Shown: one piece after another, positions 22,590 to 29,400 of the stretch | How positions within the stretch are numbered: position 1 is the first letter of the stretch | How the letters are laid out: each line of letters opens with the position of its first letter | DNA from: Stereocaulon alpinum | Taxonomy: Eukaryota > Ascomycota > Lecanoromycetes > Lecanorales > Stereocaulaceae | Reading direction: 5' to 3' | Length of the DNA stretch: 29,400 nucleotides | Assembly (NCBI GenBank): GCA_018257865.1 | Contig: JAEUBA010000188.1 | Span: 1-29,400 of the forward strand | Translations under genes and position numbers: made by a program | Notes under the pieces: generated by a model | Databases searched by the model: none | What the model was told of the DNA's origin: nothing | Seen by the model: only the letters and a program-made list of their open reading frames with translations

Positions 22590-23060
22590 ACTTTAGCGTG
22601 CAGCCCGTAGTAATAAATTTTCGCTAGGGGCCTACTACGGAGTACCTTTCAGGGGCTTTAACTATTCGCTAAGTCCTTCGGGTACGAATATTACTAGTAA
22701 GGGCGCCCTATAGGGGCCTACTACTTAACGGAAATACCCTTTAAAGGGGCTACTATCTTTAACTTTCTTATTTCGCTAAGTCCTTCGAGCACGAATAATC
22801 CGGTAGGGGCGCCCTTCGGGGACCTACTACCTAGCGGAAATACCCTTTAGGGGGGTCGCTATCTTTAACTATTCGCTAAGTCCTTCGGGTACGAATATTC
22901 TAGTAGGGGCGCCCTTCGGGGGCCTACTACCTAGCGGAAGCGTCCTTTAGGGAGGCCGCTAACTAGAAGTATCCTTTACGGGCTTTAACTATATTATTTC
23001 CCTAAGTCCTTCGGGTACGAATAATATCTAGTAGGGCGCCCTTTAGGGGCCTTATAACCT
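22590..23060. repeat. Tandem repeat units with hairpin motif inside the miniature element
   Basis: The core aagtccttcg starts at 22671, 22778, 22878 and 23004 (spacing 107, 100, 126), preceded by a partial unit at about 22590-22660. Each unit carries gtaggggcgcccttcgg followed by gcctactac, a GC-rich inverted repeat able to fold into a hairpin (gtagg pairs with cctac), then a tagcggaaataccctttag-like spacer. Confidence 0.8.
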
Positions 23061-23137
23061 AACTTATACTAAATATTCGGGCTTATTATAGGGGAACGAT
23101 ATTTTTCTACCCTACTAAGCGCCGTAGACGTCGCCCT

Positions 23138-23150
23138 AGGGGGGGGATAA
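23138..23150 (+). other. Polypurine tract before the right LTR
   Basis: aggggggggataa lies directly upstream of the 23152 LTR start, the usual place for the plus-strand primer of LTR retroelements. It gives the element an orientation. Confidence 0.6.
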
Positions 23151-23151
23151 T

Positions 23152-23293
23152 TATTAGGGCTTTAGGGTATACCGCACCCCTAGACTACTAAGCTATATAG
23201 TCTAATAGTATCGCCCTAGTAAGTACTAAATATTTTAAGTTTTACCCTACGAGGTTTAGCGGTAGACTTACGCCTATAGTTACTAAGTTAATA
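23152..23293. repeat. Right LTR of the miniature element
   Basis: 142-bp partner of 22282-22423, same termini, followed by the 5-bp duplication tatct. Confidence 0.78.
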
Positions 23294-23880
23294 TATCTAT
23301 ACTATAACTTAGTATATAGAGAGAAAATTACAGCGATCTTCGTTATAATATCGATCGTTTACTTAATATTATAGTAAGCCGCTTTAGCTATTTCCTACTA
23401 TTCTAGTATAGAAAACTACACGTCTTTAAATTTAGGAGCTAGGGTATAATAGATACGTAACGAAAGAATATAGGTCTAAGCTTTAAAGCTACTTAACCTC
23501 TAGGAAAGTATATTCTAGGACTTTCGCCGTACGGATAGAAACGATAGCCCCGCGTCTTAGTATAAGGATTAATTTAGGATATATTATATACGTATATTAT
23601 ATTCGTTAGAATAAGTAGTGAAAACTATAGTAGATAAGACCTACTTAGTAAGGCTCGCTTAGCTAGCCTAATAGGGCTAGGGCTTACTAAGGCCTCTATA
23701 CGCGCACTAGATAAAATCTCTATATATAATTCTATCTAGCTATAATAACTCTAATAGTAATAGATTATTCTACCCTAAATTAATAACTAATTAGTTAATA
23801 GCTTACTAATATTCTAAAGAGTTATAAGCCTAGGTTCTATAACCTATTAGTATTAAATTACTACTTGGAAAGAAATACTA
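23294..23880. other. RIP-mutated DNA with probable leader/LTR part of the copia-like relic
   Basis: AT-rich sequence with a TATA-like tatatataa near 23722 and a leader-like region before the gag frame. A 5' LTR of the copia-like element probably lies somewhere at 23600-23860, but no second LTR is available in the window to delimit it. Confidence 0.3.
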
Positions 23881-25120
23881 TATACCTACTAACTAAGGAG
23901 TTAGAAATTTCGAATCTAGAATCTAATACTACTCGTAACTAAAGAAGAACCTAATACTAGTAGATACTAAAGACTTAATACTAAGATAGACTCCTTATTA
24001 TCTAATAAGATACTACTAAAGGGGGTTTATAATTAGCTAAAATTTAAATTGTAGATAATATTAGTATTTAAAGTCTAAAAGGTATAGGACGTAGTATTAG
24101 GAAAAAGAAAGGAACCTATACTACCTCTATTACTAATATCTCCTAAATCGTCTACTAGTAATATAGGTAAAGCCCTAGCTCTAAGGTATACTTAGGAATA
24201 AATTAAGGCGTATAAAGCCGCCTAGGAAGTCTAGGATAATAAAAACGAGCTTATAAGAGTATAACTAGTTCTATACTATAAAGATAAACTAAGGGAATAT
24301 ATTAGGGGATAGAGTTTATCTATAATATATAGGCTAAGCTAAAATAATTTTACGGTACGTTTATAATTACGTCGATTAATATAGTAGTAGGATTACTTAC
24401 TTATATTATATTAATCTTATTTAGTACTATCTAAGAGTACGCCTTAGTAATTAAAAGATATTAGACTATACTAAGCTTACTAGAGGTACTACTATTACTA
24501 ATAATTCTTTTAGTACTTTTCTATAATAGCTTAGGAAAGTCCTTTATATTATATATCTTTAACCTTATATAATAATATAAGATCTCAGAAAACGTACTTA
24601 ATATTAATACTATAGTAACGTCCTTATTAGAGTATAAAGTATAACTTAATAATAATAAAAATAATAAGACGTTAGTAGTTAAATTTAGTAGATAGAATAA
24701 GGTAAAAAGGTCTTCTAGAAGCCCTACTAGCAGCCGACCTTATAGTAGGAATCCTACTAATAGGAAGAATAAAAAGGACGGTAGAAGAACCTACCCTTAC
24801 TACTATTATTACTACTATAAAGAAAATTACTAGTATACTAATCCGTACTTAGCCCCGGACGACTAGATTCTAAATAAGGAAATATAGAAAAGAATTAATA
24901 AAGAAGCTAATAAGAAGAAGGCCTCTACTATAAAGGTATTAATAGCGCCTCTACTCCCGCCTATAAAGAATTTACCCGTAGAAGCTTAAAAAGAGAATAA
25001 ATCTAGCGAATCTAACGAATATAGTAGGCCTAGTATAATAAGAAAATCCTTTCGTAACGAGCTATAAGGCGGAAGGCGAATATTAGTACTAGGCCTAGTA
25101 TACTTAGTAGGTTTCTAGTA
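23880..25120 (+). pseudogene. Copia-like gag relic with decayed zinc knuckle
   Basis: A block at 24181-24330 (frame 1) reads KAYKAA-stop-EV-stop-DNKNEL, then YYKDKLREYIRG, resembling the N-terminal part of fungal Ty1/copia gag. From about 24363 the coherent frame is 0, so a frameshift lies near 24330-24360. Frame 0 continues through ISENVLNINTIVTSLLEY and a basic region (RSPTSSRPYSRNPTNRKNK) to a CCHC-type knuckle at 24792-24830, where expected Cys and His are all Tyr. NPYLAPDD and a Lys-rich tail follow. No protease, integrase or reverse transcriptase follows in this register. The element appears interrupted near 25121 by the gypsy relic. Copia assignment rests on gag resemblance only. Confidence 0.5.
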
Positions 25121-25350
25121 TGTTAGGCGAAGTTCCTAGCACGCTTAGTAAGCAGGCTTAGCTAGGGACTTAAAGAATCGCGTACGCCTTAAATTCCTTC
25201 TTACCTCCTTAGTTATTAGCTCTACTAGTAATCTATAAATTATACTTATACTTACCTATCTATTAAACCTATAATAGTAATTGCGTACCTAGCCGCTATA
25301 TAGCTTTATACTAAAAGAGGACTTACTACCTTATAGTTCTAATAACTCCG
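25121..25350 (+). repeat. Tentative 5' LTR of the gypsy relic
   Basis: TGTTAGGCG at 25121 is a canonical LTR start. The first 50 bp retain more CpA/TpG than neighbours. A possible end is ctaata near 25350, before the gag frame opens. The partner LTR is not in the window, so this is inference. Confidence 0.25.
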
Positions 25351-25379
25351 TTCGTATAGAGCTACCTAATTAGTAATAG

Positions 25380-26620
25380 TAAGTATAACCTAGGAGTCCC
25401 CTATTAACCTACGAAGTCGTAGTATTATACTATAGGAAAGTACTACTAATATTATAACCTTATAAGAAGAGGTTATTAACCCTAAAGAAGCTATTAATAT
25501 AGGAGGTATATCCTCTAGCTATACTACTAGCGAGGGTAGCAACTAAAATAATAATATACCTCTAATCCTTATACTAGTAAGCGAAGACCCCCGCTTAATA
25601 GGTCTAACTTAAAAGTAATATTACTAACTTATACTACTTAAGGCTGAGAAGTAGGTAGCTATTAAAAAGTTTAAACTCGCCGAATTTAAATATATATAAG
25701 GGTACCGTCGTAAGTATAGGAATAACTACTACTACGATATATCTTATAAGCGAGTAAGCGTTACTAAGGTACTTAAGACGTAGTACCTTACCTACTATAA
25801 CTTAGTAGTTATATTTATTTAAGACTGCGAGGATTATATCGCCTTAGCCCCTTATAATAACTTCTATATAGATAAGGAAAAGACTCGCTAGTCCTCCGCC
25901 TTCCTAGTAGATATAAAGAGGTAGACTTAGAGAAATATAAGAGATACTATACTACGCAGTACTAGTAAACCTATATAGAAGGAGTATACTAACTAGTACT
26001 TAGATTAAGTTTATAACCTAGTAGTTAGGTTCTATAATATAGGTCGCCAGCTAGCTAGGACGACTATAAGAGATATATAAATAGTCGCGAACTTTAATAA
26101 TTACCTTATAGCCCTATAGGTATAGAGGGATTACCCTATAGAAGACTAAGAACGTATAGAGACCCTATATAATAGAGTAGTTAAAAAGATCGCTTTAGAA
26201 GCTATAAAAGACGTACTCTAACCTACTACCTATACCTCGCTGCTACTATAGTACTAAGGTATTAAGTAGAGGTTACGAAAACTAAAGGAGCTACCTTTAA
26301 CTAATAAGGCCTATACTAAGGAGAAGCTTAGTAAGTATAGTTAGCTACGTATAAGACCTAGGACCTCCTATATAAAGGAGGATAGTAAGAGATCGTCCTC
26401 TTTAGTATTATAAGGCCGCAGGCCTACGCGAATTAAATATAAAGACGGCGACTTAGCTAGTAAGTATAAGAAACCCCTCGCTAAGATCTAGTATTATAAG
26501 TATAGGTAGTTTAGCTACTTTAAGGGCTCGCTAGATTACCTAAAGTATATTACTAGTAACGAATCGCGTAACCTAGGTAGTAAAAAGGGAAAAGCTAAGA
26601 CCTAATACTCGCTGCTAGAG
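25380..26620 (+). pseudogene. Ty3/gypsy gag relic with decayed CCHC knuckle
   Basis: The frame with codon starts equal to 2 mod 3 stays coherent with only TAA/TAG stops. It reads KAEK-stop-VAIKKFKLAEF near 25640, then KEYTN-stop-YLD-stop-VYNLVVRFY (25979-26035), GRQLARTTIRDI, a long helical charged part, and NKAYTKEKLSKYS (about 26305-26342). The zinc knuckle at 26492-26555 reads YYKYR-stop-FSYFKGSLDYLKYI, a CCHC box with Cys/His changed to Tyr. Gag forms the particle and binds element RNA. The following pol is in the frame one base back, so a -1 shift would have joined them. Confidence 0.65.
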
Positions 26621-26639
26621 TATTAGGGTTACCACCTAA

Positions 26640-29280
26640 TAAGCGGAAACCTCGCGCTTTAGTATTACGAAAAGAAATTACTACGCCGCTAGGCAGATAT
26701 AATATTACTACCCTAGTAGATACTAGGGGTAAGGAGAACTTTATCTCGTAATCCTTAATTAAAGGCGCGTAGATACTAGAGCCTAATTAGGCCCTAACTA
26801 TAATACGTACTATTAATAAGCACTAGATACCGTTATACGGTATATATACGTTAAACCTCAGTCTTATAGATAGTACTAGACGGAAGTAGGAGAGAACCTT
26901 AAAGGCGTATACTATAGAGATATAAGGATATAACCTTATTCTTAGTTACCCCTAGATCTATAATATTAATCCTAATATCCGTTAGCGTAAGTAGTTCTAG
27001 ACGTATTATAATAAGCCTAAGACGTAGGCGAATATTATACTTATTAATATAAAGCAATTTGCTTTATTAGCTAATATAGTAATCGCGTATAGAAAAGGGG
27101 AAGTATTTATTATAATCCTATATAAGACTCTACTAGTAAGTAATAATAATTACGATAGAGCTATATAGTATAAAGCTACGCAGTTAGACGAGCCTAGCGT
27201 ACTAAATAAGCTAGTAGGCTTAAAAGAGGTCTTTTTAAAAAAACTATCTAATAGCCTTAATATATATAAATAAGTTAAGTATCTAATAGACTTACTACCT
27301 AGTAAGCTATTAAGAAGTAGGCTAATTTATAATATATTATATAATAAACTTATAGCGATTAGGGACTACCTAAGTACTACGCTTAAGAAGAAGTAGATTT
27401 ATTCCTTAAGTAGCCTAATAGGCTTACTAGTATTATTTATAAGGAAAGTAGATAATTCCCTATAGCTTTATATCGACTATAGAGGGCTTAATAAGGTAAC
27501 TATTAAGAATAACTACCTATTACTATTACTCTTAGAAACCCTAAAGAGGTTTATAGGTACTAAGCACTTTACTAAGATTAATATTTATAATACGTATTAT
27601 AGGATATAGGTATATAAAGGAGATAAGTAGAAAACTTCCTTCTAAACTCGCTATAGCTAGTTCGAGTACTAAGTAATACCTTTTAGCTTTATAAATACCC
27701 CCGTAACCTTCTAGTCGTATATTAATAAAGTACTTAAGCTATATATTAATATATACTACGTAGTCTATCTAGACGACGTGCTAATCTACTTAGAAATAGA
27801 AGAGTTATATTAGGAGTATATACGAAAGGTACTGCGTACTTTACTAAAGTATTAGCTCTATATAAAGTTACTAAAGTATACGTTTAATCGTAGTAAGGTT
27901 ACCTTTTTAGGATTTATAGTAACCCTACGTAGTATTTAAATAGAGTAGTTATATATTAATATAGTTACTAAATAGCTAGAACTAGGGTCTATAAAAGATA
28001 TACTAGTCTTCCTTAGCTTCGTAGGCTTCTATTAGCGATTCGTAAAAGGCTTCTTATAGATTACAGCGCCTTTAACCGACCTAACCTAAAGAAGTAAGAA
28101 GGGCGAAGTTAAGTAATCCTTTATATTTAATAATATTATACGCGAGGCGTTTTAAATACTTAAGTAAGTATTTACTACTATACCTATCCTAGAATACTAT
28201 AACTAGGAGTAAGCGCTTAGAATAGAAACCGATACTTCTAAAGTAAGTATAGATAGAGTACTTAGCTAGCTAGGCTAGGACGAGTAGTAGTATCCTATTA
28301 TATTCTTTAGCTATAAATTTAAAGGAGTAGAGATACGCTAGGATACGTATAATAAAGAACTATATATAATTATACTAAGATTTAAGCACTAGAGGTACTA
28401 CTTATAAGGTAGTAAATACCTAATCTACGTAATTACTAATTATAATAACCTTCGTTACTTTATAACTATAAAGGAGCTTAATACGAAGTAGATTCGCTAG
28501 GCTAAAAAGTTAGCTACGTTTAACTTTATAATTAAACACTATAAGGGAAAACTTAACCCTGCGGATACGCCGTTAAGAAGGCCTAATATTATTAAACTAG
28601 ATAATAGCGAGGATAGTAATAAAGACTTCCTCCCTACCTTATAAAGCAAGCTCCGTAATTAGGAATACTAACCTAGTATATAGGAATATAATAGCGTACC
28701 TATAAGTATTAAACTAGCAGTATTAATAGCGTAACTAGATAGTATTACCGTCGCAGATACCTAAGTTATAGACTTAGATAAGAAGGTACTTAATAGATAG
28801 ACTTATATTCTAAATACTATATAATTATCCCGACTTCTAGTTTACTAAGTTTTAGAGTCGGAGAGGTCTTATTTAAATTTATAAGAATTAATAGCAGTAT
28901 AGCTACTTAAGCTATAGCGGAAGGACGCTTTTATTACTAAGTAAGAGTAGCGCTAAAGGTATATAACCAAATTAGATAAGCTTTCGAAATAGGGTATAAG
29001 CGAGGATAGACTACTATATTATAGCCTAGTAGTTTATATACTAAGCGACCTAGTAATAAAGGAAGAGATCCTTTATATAAATTATAATAACCCTAGTACT
29101 AGATACTTTAGTTATAAGCGTACTAAAGAAGGTATTAGGTCTAAATATTATTAGCCTAGTATAATAGGTTATATTAGAGAGTATGTTTATAGTTACTTAG
29201 ATTATTAGAGGGTATAAGTATATTACTATAAGCTATACGGTAAACTAACCTTAATCCTACTAGGTAATATAACGCCTTTG
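26640..29280 (+). pseudogene. Ty3/gypsy pol relic: protease, reverse transcriptase, RNase H, start of integrase
   Basis: One frame (codon starts equal to 1 mod 3) runs 2.6 kb with nonsense codons only. Protease: TLVDTR at 26710-26727, the family's DTG with Gly changed to Arg. Reverse transcriptase: YIDYRGLNKVTIKNNY (about 27472-27519), KINIYNTYYRI with the first catalytic Asp as Asn, then YLDDVLIY at 27766-27789 with the catalytic pair intact, then TFLGFIVT. RNase H: ETDTSK at 28225-28242, YNKELY and LRFKH. Integrase zinc-binding region: RYFSYKRTKEGIRSKYY (29101-29151), REYVYSYLDY, with His/Cys mutated. The gene is cut at about 29280 by the LINE 3' end, so the integrase core is absent. YLDD, the order PR-RT-RH-IN and the chromovirus-like wording support Ty3/gypsy. 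Confidence 0.88.
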
Positions 29281-29400
29281 ATTGATTGATTGGTTTATAC
29301 GCCTATTCTAGTATCTATATATACTAATGAGGGTGTTCTATTACATTATTTGTAAAACCAGTAGATGGTACACGTAGTGTGCCTTTCCTAGCCGCAAGAG
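29281..29400 (-). mobile_element. 3' end of a second Tad1-like LINE copy, little RIP, runs off the window
   Basis: After the tail attgattgattg (29281-29292) the sequence from 29294 matches 10269 onward: tttatacgcctattctag and tatctatatatactaa are identical. Differences include tgagggtgttct here against taagggtattct there, i.e. TpG here where the other copy has TpA. Downstream, CpA and TpG are frequent (acacgtagtgtgcc). The element lies on the minus strand, inserted into the gypsy integrase; the rest lies beyond 29400. Confidence 0.75.

Larger units (their letters stand above)
22282..23293. mobile_element. Complete miniature LTR retroelement (TRIM-like), 1012 bp
   Basis: Two 142-bp direct repeats (22282-22423 and 23152-23293) bound a 728-bp interior. 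Both begin TATTAGGGC and end GTTAATA, which is what RIP would make of canonical TGTTA...TAACA LTR ends. The 5 bp tatct stand directly outside both ends (22277-22281 and 23294-23298), a target-site duplication of normal LTR-element length. A polypurine tract, aggggggggataa, lies just before the right repeat (23138-23150). No coding frame or gag/pol motif exists inside; instead there are tandem units of about 100-126 bp. It would have depended on a partner element for enzymes. The polypurine tract suggests plus orientation. Confidence 0.8.

Noticed and set aside
22590..23060. CRISPR-like array
   Set aside because: Units are over 100 bp, imperfect, without unique equal-length spacers, in a eukaryotic retroelement.
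1..29400. tRNA or rRNA genes
   Set aside because: No cloverleaf-forming stretch with A and B box motifs, and no rRNA-like sequence, was recognised by eye on either strand.

Overview
This window reads as filamentous ascomycete (Pezizomycotina) DNA. Three points support that: a spliced HET-domain gene with a 52-nt intron, an RdRP gene of the RNA-silencing type, and long blocks with the signature of repeat-induced point mutation (RIP). In those blocks CpA and TpG are almost gone while TpA and CpG stay common. ATG, TGG, CAR, CAY and TGY codons are therefore nearly absent, and TAA/TAG (not TGA) interrupt every frame. This is why about 21 kb holds almost no open frames although decayed transposon proteins can still be read.

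Layout. 1-3043: RIP-degraded Helitron replicase-helicase (+). About 3105-3300: palindrome-rich repeat. About 4400-5725: decayed gene with an rve-type integrase core (-). 5726-9415: island of ordinary composition with two intact convergent genes, a HET-domain protein (+) and a Nudix hydrolase (-). 9405-15991: a minus-strand LTR-element relic (gag-like part and candidate LTR) split by a Tad1-like LINE (-) that is flanked by an exact 14-bp target-site duplication. 16192-19129: an RdRP gene (+) broken only by nonsense codons. 19130-19745: ordinary DNA with one open frame of unknown meaning. 19746-29280: second large RIP block, with a pogo/Fot1-type transposase tail, a complete 1.0-kb miniature LTR element (142-bp LTRs, 5-bp duplication, tandem repeats inside), a copia-like gag relic, and a Ty3/gypsy gag-pol relic. 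29281-29400: 3' end of a second, much less mutated LINE copy that cuts the gypsy integrase.

The intact gene content is only HET and Nudix; the rest is a transposon graveyard. The HET gene probably acts in non-self recognition. The RdRP would have acted in RNA silencing but cannot make a full protein here. The nesting gives a relative history: LTR relic before LINE 1, and copia relic, then gypsy, then LINE 2. The most distinctive items are the miniature LTR element, the nonsense-only RdRP, and the CAG/CTG bias of CpA sites that survived RIP. All counts and alignments were done by eye, and element borders without a stated duplication are approximate.
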